A stretch of DNA of 64,000 nucleotides from Serratia fonticola (lineage in GTDB: Bacteria; Pseudomonadota; Gammaproteobacteria; Enterobacterales; Enterobacteriaceae). The position numbers and the translations under genes are program-made. The stretch is from assembly GCF_006715025.1 (NCBI RefSeq), contig NZ_VFMK01000001.1, positions 3,224,001 to 3,288,000 on the forward strand, written 5' to 3'. Shown here one piece after another: positions 42,502-51,006 of this stretch (the first letter of the stretch is position 1; every line of letters begins with the position of its first letter). The notes beneath the pieces are model-generated. The model was not told the origin of the DNA. It worked only from the letters and a program-made list of their open reading frames with translations, and did no database searches.

Positions 42502-42873
42502 TTACTCTTCGTTGAGTTTATAAACACGCAGCCGGTGGCCATCCGGGTCTTCGGCAACAAAGGTGTAGCCAAAATCCATCTCTACCGGGTGTTGCGCGAT
42601 GGTCAACCCTTTGGCAAGCCATTGCTGATAGATCGCATCCACCTGCTCCGGTTGCTCGCACAGGAAACAAATTTCCGCCCCGCCTCCGGTTGCCTTCGCT
42701 GCCGGTTCAACCGTATGTTTAGACCACATGGCCAACTTGAAGCCGTTGTTCAGTACAAACATGGCAAAAGTCGCTGAAGATTCGACCGGTTCTGCACCTA
42801 ATAGCTGACGATAAAAATCGGCGCTTTTTTCCGGGCTATCGACATAGATGATGATCATGCTTGGCGTTGTCAT
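42502..42873 (-). CDS. VOC (glyoxalase/bleomycin-resistance fold) protein
   Basis: 123 residues of the vicinal oxygen chelate fold: MIIIYVDSPEKSADFYRQLLGAEP forms the first beta-alpha-beta module, and DFGYTFVAEDPDGHRLRVYKLNEE the last strands with the usual DPDGH and terminal Glu. Enzymes of this fold isomerise, cleave or bind small ligands with a metal; which applies here is unknown. It lies 88 nt downstream of a WYL-type regulator on the same strand and probably is its target. Confidence 0.87.
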   Translation of the reverse strand: MTTPSMIIIYVDSPEKSADFYRQLLGAEPVESSATFAMFVLNNGFKLAMWSKHTVEPAAKATGGGAEICFLCEQPEQVDAIYQQWLAKGLTIAQHPVEMDFGYTFVAEDPDGHRLRVYKLNEE

Positions 42874-42961
42874 AACGTTATCCTCGTGATGAGAGCCGGC
42901 TGGCTCCTGATAACCTCAGCATAGTTCACCCCACTGTCAGTTTTTGGCAGCAGTCTCTCGG

Positions 42962-43648
42962 CTAATCAACAATACCTTCGCTTTCTCGCCACATTTTCAT
43001 CAATGCCCGACGGCCTTGGGGATAACGCTGAGGCAATGGCGTCAGTTGGCCAATACGATCGAGGCGAAAATGGCGAATGGATCCGCGCAGTTCGCACCAG
43101 GCCATCAGAATTTGCACCTGCTCAAAAAAACCCATGGCAAAGGGCCACAGGGTTCGCTCACTGCTATTCCCCGCGTTATCACGGTACTCAACCAACACTT
43201 TTCGCTCATAACGGATCGCTTCGCGGATCGCCACCAGCCGCTCGTCGGGCACAAAGGCTGCGGGGATTGGGCCGATCAGCAAGGTATTGGCGTCCAACTC
43301 CTCGCGTAAATCCGCGGGTAATACCGCGGCGATCTTTGCCAGCGCATTGGTGGCAGCCCCGGCAAGTTGACTATCTCCACGACGCGCAACCCAGCGCATC
43401 CCCAACACCAGCGCTTCAATCTCCTGCTGCGAGAACATCAGCGGTGGCAACATAAACCCGGGCCGCAATACATAACCGACACCCGCTTCACCAACAATAT
43501 CCGCCCCCTGCTGCTGCAAGGTCGCTATATCCCGGTACAGGGTGCGCATGCTGACCCCCAGTTCTTGAGCCAGAGCGTGTCCAGCCAACGGATAGCGGTG
43601 ACGGCGCAGGATCTGCATCAGATCGAGCAAACGTTGAGTTCGGGACAT
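42962..43648 (-). CDS. YafY-type HTH/WYL-domain transcriptional regulator
   Basis: 228 residues. N-terminal HTH_11 (RTQRLLDLMQILRRHRYPLAGHALAQELGVSMRTLYRDIATLQQQGADI, about 3-51) and a WYL-like ligand domain (about 135-215; AIRYERKVLVEYRDNAGNSSERTLWPFAMGFF). It resembles E. coli YafY and its many relatives. WYL domains sense small ligands or nucleic acids. The paired VOC gene downstream is the likely target. Confidence 0.86.
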   Translation of the reverse strand: MSRTQRLLDLMQILRRHRYPLAGHALAQELGVSMRTLYRDIATLQQQGADIVGEAGVGYVLRPGFMLPPLMFSQQEIEALVLGMRWVARRGDSQLAGAATNALAKIAAVLPADLREELDANTLLIGPIPAAFVPDERLVAIREAIRYERKVLVEYRDNAGNSSERTLWPFAMGFFEQVQILMAWCELRGSIRHFRLDRIGQLTPLPQRYPQGRRALMKMWRESEGIVD

Positions 43649-43760
43649 GTTCTAGACTCCCGTTGCGGCGGTTGTTAAAAATGGCATGGAAACCAGGCCG
43701 GGACAAAAATGCCCCAGGATTATACACAGTACGCAGGACTGCCCCTATGCGATATCCGGC

Positions 43761-43793
43761 AAAAAAACCCAGGCGTACGCCGCTGCGCCTGGG
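43761..43793 (-). terminator. Rho-independent terminator of fumC
   Basis: CCCAGGCG pairs perfectly with CGCCTGGG around a 10-nt loop, followed on the minus strand by TTTTTTTG. It begins 15 nt after the fumC stop. Confidence 0.93.
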
Positions 43794-43807
43794 GCGAGGA
43801 TCGGCAT

Positions 43808-45205
43808 TTATTTCTTCATGCTGCCGACCATATCTTCTGGCCGAACCCATTCATCAAACTGTTGTTCCGTAAGGTAGCCCAGTTTCAATGCGGATGCCTT
43901 CAGCGTTAATCCTTCTTTATGTGCCTTTTTGGCAATCTCTGCCGCCTTGTCATAACCAATATGAGTATTCAGCGCGGTAACCAGCATCAGAGACTCATTC
44001 AGTAATTGGCTGATACGATCGCGATTAGGCTCAATGCCAATCGCACAATACTCATTGAACCCGCTCATGCCATCTGCCAGCAGGCGAATAGACTGCAGAT
44101 AGTTGTGAATAACCATGGGGCGGAACACGTTCAACTCAAAGTTACCGGAGGCCCCACCAATATTGACGGCCACATCGTTACCCATCACTTGGGCACAGAG
44201 CATCGTCATGGCTTCACACTGAGTAGGATTGACCTTCCCCGGCATAATCGAACTGCCTGGCTCATTTTCAGGAATGGCGATCTCACCAATCCCGCAGCGT
44301 GGGCCTGAAGCCAGCCAGCGCACGTCATTGGCGATCTTCATCAACGAGGCTGCCAGCCCCTTCAACGCCCCATGGCCATGAACCAACGCATCGCAGGTTG
44401 CCAGTGCTTCAAACTTGTTCGGCGCGGTAATGAAGGGTTGCCCCGTCAGTTCGGCCAACGCCTTTGCCACCCGCACGGCATATTCAGGATGCGTGTTCAA
44501 CCCGGTGCCAACCGCCGTTCCTCCTAACGCCAGTTCGCAGATATGCGGCACGCTGGCTTCAATATGTTTGAGATTATGCTCCAGCATGGCCACCCAGCCG
44601 GAAATTTCCTGCCCCAGCGTCAAAGGTGTCGCATCCTGTAAGTGTGTCCGGCCAATCTTGACAATATCGCGGAAGGCGTCGGCCTTCGCATTCAACGTTT
44701 TGTGTAACGTTTTCAGTTCAGGCAGCAGATGCTCACGCAGCGCGATCACGGCGGCAACGTGCATCGCGGTGGGGAAAACGTCGTTCGAGCTTTGGCTTTT
44801 ATTGACATCATCGTTAGGGTGTACTTTTCGCCCTTCTCCGCGTTCGCCACCTAACAATTCACTGGCGCGGTTAGCCAACACTTCGTTCATGTTCATGTTG
44901 GTCTGGGTGCCAGAACCGGTTTGCCAGATTGACAGCGGGAACTCGCTCGGATGTTGGTTCGCCAGCACTTCATCGGCTGCCTGGATAATCGCATTGCCCC
45001 GATCGGCAGGCAGCAACCCCAGATCCATATTGACGCTGGCAGCGGCACGCTTGGTCATCGCCAACGCGTGGATCAGCGCCGCGGGCATTTTCTCGGAGGA
45101 AATACGGAAATGCTCCAGGGAGCGTTGCGTTTGCGCGCCCCAAAGCTGATCTGCGGGTACGTCGATCGGGCCCATTGAGTCTTTTTCAATACGAACGCCA
45201 GCCAT
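43808..45205 (-). CDS. fumC: Fumarase C (class II, iron-independent)
   Basis: 465 residues from the ATG at 45205 (AAGGAG six bases upstream); the frame open to 45319 is non-coding leader. It interconverts fumarate and malate in the TCA cycle without an iron-sulfur cluster, so it works under iron or oxidative stress. Signature GSSIMPGKVNP (near 318-328) and the active-site text TGSGTQTNMNMNEV and GRTHLQDATPL are present. The E. coli neighbour fumA is absent: manA is directly divergent. A Fur-like box lies in the intergenic region. Confidence 0.97.
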   Translation of the reverse strand: MAGVRIEKDSMGPIDVPADQLWGAQTQRSLEHFRISSEKMPAALIHALAMTKRAAASVNMDLGLLPADRGNAIIQAADEVLANQHPSEFPLSIWQTGSGTQTNMNMNEVLANRASELLGGERGEGRKVHPNDDVNKSQSSNDVFPTAMHVAAVIALREHLLPELKTLHKTLNAKADAFRDIVKIGRTHLQDATPLTLGQEISGWVAMLEHNLKHIEASVPHICELALGGTAVGTGLNTHPEYAVRVAKALAELTGQPFITAPNKFEALATCDALVHGHGALKGLAASLMKIANDVRWLASGPRCGIGEIAIPENEPGSSIMPGKVNPTQCEAMTMLCAQVMGNDVAVNIGGASGNFELNVFRPMVIHNYLQSIRLLADGMSGFNEYCAIGIEPNRDRISQLLNESLMLVTALNTHIGYDKAAEIAKKAHKEGLTLKASALKLGYLTEQQFDEWVRPEDMVGSMKK

Positions 45206-45279
45206 CACGGTCTCCTTAGCACAATGCGGGTCAATGCCAACGGGTGCAAACCTGTTGGCGAGCCTCCTCAGTATAGCGA

Positions 45280-45298
45280 GATAATAATTATTCGCATT
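45280..45298 (-). promoter_or_regulatory. Fur-like box between fumC and manA
   Basis: On the minus strand AATGCGAATAATTATTATC matches the 19-bp Fur consensus GATAATGATAATCATTATC in 13 positions, with the right half nearly perfect. It lies about 75 bp before the fumC start codon. Regulation of the iron-independent fumarase by iron would make sense. Confidence 0.45.
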
Positions 45299-45399
45299 AA
45301 CACACTGGACAATGCGCATTTTTAGTCATCTCGGCTTGCATGCGTCAACGCAGCATTGTTTACTTAGCACAATTTTTTTTGAGAAAGCAGGACACAATC

Positions 45400-46578
45400 A
45401 TGCAAAAAATGACCAATGCGATCCAAAACTACGCTTGGGGTAGCACTGATGCGTTAACAAATCTGTATGGCATCGCCAACCCGGCGGGCAAACCGATGGC
45501 CGAACTGTGGATGGGAGCGCACCCAAAGAGCAGTTCGCAGGTTGAGGACGCTTCTGGCAATTTGCGTTCACTGCGCGACGTGATTGATGCCGATCAGCCC
45601 AAACAACTGGGGGCCGAAGTGGCCAAACGCTTCGGCGAGTTACCGTTCCTGTTTAAGGTACTCTGTGCCGATCAGCCGCTGTCTATTCAGGTCCATCCCA
45701 GCAAGGCTGCCGCAGAAGTGGGCTTCGCCAAGGAAAATGCCGCCGGAATTCCGCTTGATGCAGCAGAGCGCAACTATAAAGATCCGAATCACAAACCGGA
45801 ACTGGTATTCGCCCTGACGCCATTCCTGGCGATGAACGGTTTCCGCGAGCTGAGCGACATTGTTTCCCTGCTACAGCCCATCTCCGGCGCTCATCATGAC
45901 ATTGCCGCCTTCCTGCAACAGCCGGATACCGCCCACTTGGCAACGCTGTTTGCCAGCCTGCTGGCCATGAGCGGTGAGCAGAAATCACTGGCGCTCGGCG
46001 TACTGAAAGCGGCCTTGAATAATCAGCAAGGTGAGCCTTGGGATACCATCCGCTTTATCGCTGGCTTTTATCCCGACGACAGCGGCCTGTTCTCCCCGCT
46101 GCTGCTCAATGTCGTCAAATTGGCCCCGGGTGAAGCCATGTTCCTGTATGCCGAAACACCACATGCCTACCTGAACGGCGTGGCGCTGGAAGTGATGGCC
46201 AATTCGGATAACGTGTTACGTGCTGGCCTGACACCAAAATTTATTGATATTCCCGAATTGCTCGCCAACCTGCAGTTCCGCCCTCAACCTGCATCAGGCT
46301 TACTGACCCAGCCAGAGAAACGTGGCAATGCGCTGTTCTTCCCTATTCCGGTAGAGGATTTTGCCTTCTCACTGCACGATCTTTCTGGATCTGCACAACC
46401 CCTGGCGCAACACAGCGCGGCCATTGTGTTCTGCGTTGAGGGTGAAGCTACCTTGGAAAAACAGGGGCAACAGGTGGTATTGAAACCAGGGGAATCCTGT
46501 TATGTCGCGGCTTTTGAGTCGCCAGTAAACGTAACTGGCCATGGCCGTATTGCCCGTGTTTATAATTTGTTGGCATGA
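45400..46578 (+). CDS. manA: Mannose-6-phosphate isomerase ManA
   Basis: 392 residues from the ATG at 45400 (AGGA eight bases upstream); the frame to 45340 is leader. Zinc enzyme converting mannose-6-phosphate to fructose-6-phosphate. Type I PMI features: MTNAIQNYAWGS, AELWMGAHPKSSSQV (near 33-47), zinc-binding QVHPSK (Gln and His near 98-101), DPNHKPELVFAL (Glu near 134) and YAETPHAYLNG (His near 255). Same neighbour ydgA as in E. coli. Confidence 0.97.
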   Translation: MQKMTNAIQNYAWGSTDALTNLYGIANPAGKPMAELWMGAHPKSSSQVEDASGNLRSLRDVIDADQPKQLGAEVAKRFGELPFLFKVLCADQPLSIQVHPSKAAAEVGFAKENAAGIPLDAAERNYKDPNHKPELVFALTPFLAMNGFRELSDIVSLLQPISGAHHDIAAFLQQPDTAHLATLFASLLAMSGEQKSLALGVLKAALNNQQGEPWDTIRFIAGFYPDDSGLFSPLLLNVVKLAPGEAMFLYAETPHAYLNGVALEVMANSDNVLRAGLTPKFIDIPELLANLQFRPQPASGLLTQPEKRGNALFFPIPVEDFAFSLHDLSGSAQPLAQHSAAIVFCVEGEATLEKQGQQVVLKPGESCYVAAFESPVNVTGHGRIARVYNLLA

Positions 46579-46633
46579 TCACCGGTAAACTTAGGCAAAT
46601 TAGTTGCTAAGATGAATAGGTTACCTTCACAAT

Positions 46634-46656
46634 AAAACGCCTACGGGCGTTTTTTT
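46634..46656 (+). terminator. Terminator of manA
   Basis: AAAACGCC-TAC-GGGCGTTTTTTT: a compact stem with a good T tract, 56 nt after the manA stop. Confidence 0.9.
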
Positions 46657-46720
46657 GCAGGCCCCATTTGCCCGGCCATTTATCTGGAATAGGTGGCCTT
46701 TAGAAAGGATGAACGGAACT

Positions 46721-48283
46721 ATGAAAAAATCGTTAGTCGCTGTCAGCGTCATTGTGGTTCTTGGCGCAGCATGGACCGGAGCTTCCTGGTACACCGGCAA
46801 ACTGATTGAGCAGCGGATGGGTGAAATGGTGGATAGCGCCAATAGCCAACTGAACGTCTATCTGCCCAAAGGCGGTGTCAAGCTGAGCTATGAAAACTAT
46901 CAGCGCGGCATTTTCAGCAGCCAGATCCGCTATGTGCTGCGCGCCGATGGCAGCATCACCACTGACGATGCCCTGCTGAAACCTGGTGACGAAGTGGCGT
47001 TTATTGAAACTGTCGATCACGGTCCTTTCCCGCTGGCCCAACTGAAAAAATTCAATCTGATGCCAAGCATGGCATCCGTCAATACCAAGCTGGAAAACAC
47101 GCCGAAAGTCAAAGCGCTGTTTGATATCACCAAAGGTCAGTCACTGTTTAGCGCCGATTCACGCATTTCCTACAGCGGCGATACCTCCACCGCTATCGAA
47201 GTGATCCCGGTTGAGTACCAGAAAGACAAGTCCTCGCTCAAATTCAGCGGTGCCAAAATTGATGCTGATGTCGGACGCGATATGAAAACCGTCTCGCTGA
47301 ATGCCAGCAGCGACACCACCACCATCAGCGGCCCAAATCAGTTTGGTCAGGTTGAGCAGGTCACTCTGCAAGGCTTCACGCTGAAAGGCGACACCCATCA
47401 AGGCCAGTTCGATCTCAGTCTGGGTGAGCAGACGCTGGGGCTGAAGCAGCTGACGGTTGCCGTCGATGGCAAAGATACGCTGTCATTGGAAGGCTTCAAC
47501 CTGGCAAGCCAGTTCGGCGAGAAAGGCACCAGTCTCAATGGCCAGCTTGATTACACCATGGCGGCGTTGAAGGTTCAGGGTAACGACTTTGGTTCCGGCA
47601 GATTGCTGCTGAAAATTGATAACCTGGATGGCAAAGGGCTGAAAGAGTTCGCCGATCGTTACAATCAGCAGGCAATGACGTTGCTGCAACAGGCGGAAAC
47701 GCTGTCCCCAGAAGCCTATCAACAGCAGACCGCTGATATGCTGGTGCAAAACCTGCCGCTGCTGTTGAAAGGCAACCCCTCCATCAGCGTTGCGCCTCTG
47801 AGCTGGAAAAACGCCAAGGGTGAAAGTACCTTTACGCTGAATATTGATCTGTTGGATCCTGCCCAGGCGGGTGCGGCGGCAGAATCGCCAGACCAACAGC
47901 TGGCTCGTTCGGTCAAGAAGATTGATGCCAATCTGACCATTCCAATGGCAATGGCTACCGAAACTACCGTACAAGCAGCAAAACTGCAGGGTTACAGTGC
48001 TGAAGAGGCGCAAAAACTGGCCCAGCAGCAGGTGCAAGGTTTGGCAGCGATGGGCCAGATGTTCAAGCTCACTACGCTGAAAGATGATGTGATCAGCAGC
48101 AGCTTCCATTATGCCGATAACCAGATTGAACTGAACGGCAACAAAATGTCGCTGCAGGAATTTGTTGGTCTGTTCGGTTTGATAGGGGGGCCGGCGGATG
48201 AAAACGATGAGCCAGACTCTGATCAGCCGGATGACGCACCGGCACCTGAGGCAGCACCGGATCAACCGGCGCTGAGTCAATAA
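46721..48283 (+). CDS. ydgA: YdgA-family (DUF945) protein
   Basis: 520 residues from the ATG at 46721. One N-terminal membrane anchor (SLVAVSVIVVLGAAWTGASWYTG), then a long periplasmic DUF945 region with repeated beta-strand text (for example TLQGFTLKGDTHQGQFDLSLGEQTLGLKQLTVAVDG) and a Gln/Leu-rich helical part near 310-350. The last 40 residues are acidic and Pro/Ala/Asp-rich. AsmA-like topology is suggested; function unknown. In E. coli ydgA also follows manA, whose terminator at 46634 separates them here. Confidence 0.93.
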   Translation: MKKSLVAVSVIVVLGAAWTGASWYTGKLIEQRMGEMVDSANSQLNVYLPKGGVKLSYENYQRGIFSSQIRYVLRADGSITTDDALLKPGDEVAFIETVDHGPFPLAQLKKFNLMPSMASVNTKLENTPKVKALFDITKGQSLFSADSRISYSGDTSTAIEVIPVEYQKDKSSLKFSGAKIDADVGRDMKTVSLNASSDTTTISGPNQFGQVEQVTLQGFTLKGDTHQGQFDLSLGEQTLGLKQLTVAVDGKDTLSLEGFNLASQFGEKGTSLNGQLDYTMAALKVQGNDFGSGRLLLKIDNLDGKGLKEFADRYNQQAMTLLQQAETLSPEAYQQQTADMLVQNLPLLLKGNPSISVAPLSWKNAKGESTFTLNIDLLDPAQAGAAAESPDQQLARSVKKIDANLTIPMAMATETTVQAAKLQGYSAEEAQKLAQQQVQGLAAMGQMFKLTTLKDDVISSSFHYADNQIELNGNKMSLQEFVGLFGLIGGPADENDEPDSDQPDDAPAPEAAPDQPALSQ

Positions 48284-48292
48284 CTGTCTATC

Positions 48293-48316
48293 AGGGGCCC
48301 TGCACGCCGGGCCCCT
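48293..48316. terminator. GC-rich hairpin between convergent ydgA and ampC
   Basis: AGGGGCCC pairs perfectly with GGGCCCCT around TGCACGCC; no T tract. Confidence 0.6.
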
Positions 48317-48361
48317 CTTCCCCCAACAGCTTTACCGCTTGACGCTAAAACCCTATTGCAC

Positions 48362-49528
48362 TCAAGGCAGCGCTTCAAGAATGCGATAAGCCGCTTCTAC
48401 ACGGATGGGATTGGGGTAGTTCTTGTTGGCTAACATCACAATCCCCACTTTTTTCTGCGGAATGAACACCACATAAGCACCAAAGCCGTTGGTGCTCCCG
48501 GTCTTGTGCACCCAAGACGCTGGTACGGCAGAAACGGGTGGCGTCAGAGCCTGCGCCTGACGCGCTTGCAGGGCAATGTCATTGCCGCTGGCAGCGATCA
48601 CCGCTTGCGGATTGATGGGCAAATCATACATCTCCCACCCTAGCCCCTGGAATAAGCTGTCTATCCTGAAATAACGCGTCTGGGCAGAAACGATCGCTTG
48701 TTTTAGCTTCTCATCTTCCACGGGCAAGCTGCTCGGCTCCATATTGGCCTGCATAAATTTTGCCATATCTCTGCTGGTGGATTTTACCCCATAGGCCTCA
48801 GCGTCCAACATGCCGGGCGTCACACGCAGCGCTACGCCGTTTTTATAGCCCCAGGCATAATCTGCCTGCATCGACGGCGGTACGGTAATGAAAGTCTGCG
48901 TCAGGTGTAACGGTTGAAAAACCGCTTTCTCCATATAATCTTCAAACGATAGCCCACTTTTCTTCACGGCCAGCGCACCGAATAAACCGATGCTGGCATT
49001 AGAATAGTTACGCATTATGCCCGCGGCCCAAGTGGGCTGCCATTGCTGATAATACTGCCATAATGACTTCTGGTCGGTGACTGACTCTGGCAGTTGGAGA
49101 GGCAATCCGCCGGCGGTGTAGGTCGCCAGGTGCAGCATTTTAATCCCTTTCCACTGTGGGCCGGTTAGCTCAGGGGCGTAGTGGCTCACCGGATCGTTAA
49201 GATCCATGATACCGGTTTGCTGCGCATAGGCCCCTGCGATCCCGGTAAAGGTTTTGCTGACCGACCCCATTTCAAACAGGGTATTTTCCGTTACGGGTCG
49301 CCCGGTTTTTATATCCGCCACACCATAGTTAAAAAAATGCGCTTTCCCTTCATAAAACACCGCAACCGCCATGCCGGGAATACCCTGCTTTTCCAGCAGC
49401 GACGTGAGGGTATTATTGACGATTGCGGCAATTTGTTGATCTTTCTGTGGTGTTTGCGCACAGGTGTAAAATGGAGAAGTGGCTATAGCGGTGAACATCA
49501 GTATATTGATGACAGACTTTTTCATCAT
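48362..49528 (-). CDS. ampC: Class C beta-lactamase (AmpC)
   Basis: About 388 residues. Periplasmic serine hydrolase of cephalosporins. Signal peptide of about 22 residues (INILMFTAIATSPFYTCA). Active-site motifs: S88-V-S-K91 counted from the second Met (GSVSKTF), Y-S-N in MRNYSNAS, and KTG in WVHKTGSTNGFG. Start is one of two adjacent ATGs (49528, 49525); upstream in-frame residues to 49561 are unlikely. No divergent ampR gene is present: the neighbouring regulator is malI, in the same orientation. Expression may therefore be non-inducible or controlled by an unlinked AmpR. Confidence 0.95.
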   Translation of the reverse strand: MMKKSVINILMFTAIATSPFYTCAQTPQKDQQIAAIVNNTLTSLLEKQGIPGMAVAVFYEGKAHFFNYGVADIKTGRPVTENTLFEMGSVSKTFTGIAGAYAQQTGIMDLNDPVSHYAPELTGPQWKGIKMLHLATYTAGGLPLQLPESVTDQKSLWQYYQQWQPTWAAGIMRNYSNASIGLFGALAVKKSGLSFEDYMEKAVFQPLHLTQTFITVPPSMQADYAWGYKNGVALRVTPGMLDAEAYGVKSTSRDMAKFMQANMEPSSLPVEDEKLKQAIVSAQTRYFRIDSLFQGLGWEMYDLPINPQAVIAASGNDIALQARQAQALTPPVSAVPASWVHKTGSTNGFGAYVVFIPQKKVGIVMLANKNYPNPIRVEAAYRILEALP

Positions 49529-49750
49529 TAGGGAGGGTTCCATCAACGGATTAAATAACAAATGGGGAGCTTTTTAGCTGCCACAGTCTGAGATAATTTA
49601 CGCGGCATCGCAACCGGTTATCGCGCCCGCCCGCAGCCGTTCATCTGTCAACCATAAACGACATCACGGATCTGTTGCGTGTATAAACCACTCATCCCTT
49701 CGATCGCCGTATTGGTCAATGCCACTACGCTTAAAAACGCGATAAGCAGA

Positions 49751-50776
49751 TCAGGCCGATCCGCGTTTGATCAAGGTGGGTTGCAGGATCACGCTTTGTG
49801 GCGCAAGCTGATCGTTGTCGATACGTTGCAGCAAGCGCAAAGCAGCATTGCGGCCCACCTCACGCGCTGAATTGGAAATGAAGGTCAGCGGCGGCTCGGT
49901 CAATTCCGCTTCTGGAACATCGCCAAAACCAATCAGGGCCACCTGTTGGCCATAAAAACTATCCATCCCTTCCGATCCGATACTGCGTCCACTGCGCACA
50001 ATGCCAAAATAGGCCCCCAATGCTACCGAGGCCTTGTGACACACCAGCGCACTGATATTCGGGTATTGGCGTAACAGCGCCTCCGCCGCTTCTGCCGCCA
50101 CTCGCTGATGGCAATCGCACTCAACAATCCATTCAGTACGGAACGGTAGGCCATATTGTACCAACGTAGCGCAAAACCCTCCCAAGCGCTCAGCGCGGGT
50201 AAGGGAATCACTTTGTCCACCCAGGTAAGCAATCTGGCTGTGGCCGCGTTTGATCAGAAATTCGGTGGCCATTTTTGCCGCCTGCATATTGTCTGGCCGC
50301 ACCACATCAATACCATCAAGCCCATTGGAGCGGGCCGCGCACACCAGTGGAACACCCTGCTCTTCGGCTTTTTCTTTCAGACCTGAGGCCGTACGGACCC
50401 CACCGGCCAGTACCATGCCATCCACGCCATGCTCCAGCAAGGTATCAAAACAGCGCATCAGCCCTTTGCCATCCGCCCCGCTTTGGGTCAGGAACAACAC
50501 CTTGCCGTTAGCTTCCAACACTTCACTCAAACCGGCGGTCATCTCGGCATAAAAAGGTTCACAGATATCGCGCAGGATCAGCCCAACCACACCCGATGCC
50601 CCGCCGCGCAGCGTAGCTGCCTGCCGGTTGCGCACGTAGCCAAGCTGTTCAATCGCCTGATTTACACGCGTCATGGTACTCGGGGAAATGCGCCCTTTAC
50701 CGCTCAGCACCAACGAAACGGTCGTAACGGATACGCCTGCCAATTGTGCGACGTCAGTGATAGTGATCTTTTTGAT
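49751..50776 (-). CDS. malI: MalI-type LacI-family repressor, apparently with an ATC start codon
   Basis: About 341 residues if read from the ATC at 50774-50776. It represses malX-malY. The LacI HTH reads (M)KKITITDVAQLAGVSVTTVS, and the hinge and sugar-binding core (YVRNRQAATLRGGASGVVGLILRD) match E. coli MalI throughout. No ATG, GTG or TTG lies upstream of the TTG at 50743, which would cut the first half of the HTH. The ATC has AGAGG eight bases upstream, so it is the best start by position; a mutated ATG is the alternative. Divergent from malX. Confidence 0.85.
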   Translation of the reverse strand: MKKITITDVAQLAGVSVTTVSLVLSGKGRISPSTMTRVNQAIEQLGYVRNRQAATLRGGASGVVGLILRDICEPFYAEMTAGLSEVLEANGKVLFLTQSGADGKGLMRCFDTLLEHGVDGMVLAGGVRTASGLKEKAEEQGVPLVCAARSNGLDGIDVVRPDNMQAAKMATEFLIKRGHSQIAYLGGQSDSLTRAERLGGFCATLVQYGLPFRTEWIVECDCHQRVAAEAAEALLRQYPNISALVCHKASVALGAYFGIVRSGRSIGSEGMDSFYGQQVALIGFGDVPEAELTEPPLTFISNSAREVGRNAALRLLQRIDNDQLAPQSVILQPTLIKRGSA

Positions 50777-50850
50777 GACGATAACCTCTGTAAAACAATA
50801 CCGGAAAGCATTTACCCCGATAACAAATGGTATACCGAATGACTTAATAC

Positions 50851-50866
50851 AGTAAAACGATTTACC
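50851..50866. promoter_or_regulatory. Second (weaker) MalI operator, malI side
   Basis: AGTAAAACGATTTACC shares the TAAAACG core and dyad form with the MalI operator GATAAAACGTTTTATC (11 of 16). It is on the malI side of the intergenic region, fitting autoregulation. Confidence 0.55.
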
Positions 50867-50928
50867 GGCTTGGGTATTGTCACCGTAAAGCGCTACTCAA
50901 AATTGTGATTAGCGGCGCATTTTTACTA

Positions 50929-50944
50929 GGTAAAACGTTTTATC
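50929..50944. promoter_or_regulatory. MalI operator, malX side
   Basis: GGTAAAACGTTTTATC differs in one base from the E. coli MalI operator GATAAAACGTTTTATC. It lies about 63 bp before the malX start codon. Confidence 0.85.
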
Positions 50945-51006
50945 TTATTTTTACCTAATCGGGTACACACCACATTGCATGTTTTTTTCTCCAGGAGCCG
51001 TCGGTT

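Noticed and set aside
47483..48280. 265-residue open frame on the minus strand inside ydgA
   Set aside because: Antisense shadow of a well-supported gene, rich in His/Arg/Gln without domain pattern.
50904..50919. Possible CRP site TGTGATTAGCGGCGCA before malX
   Set aside because: Only the left half matches; the right half is too poor to call, although malX control by CRP would be plausible.
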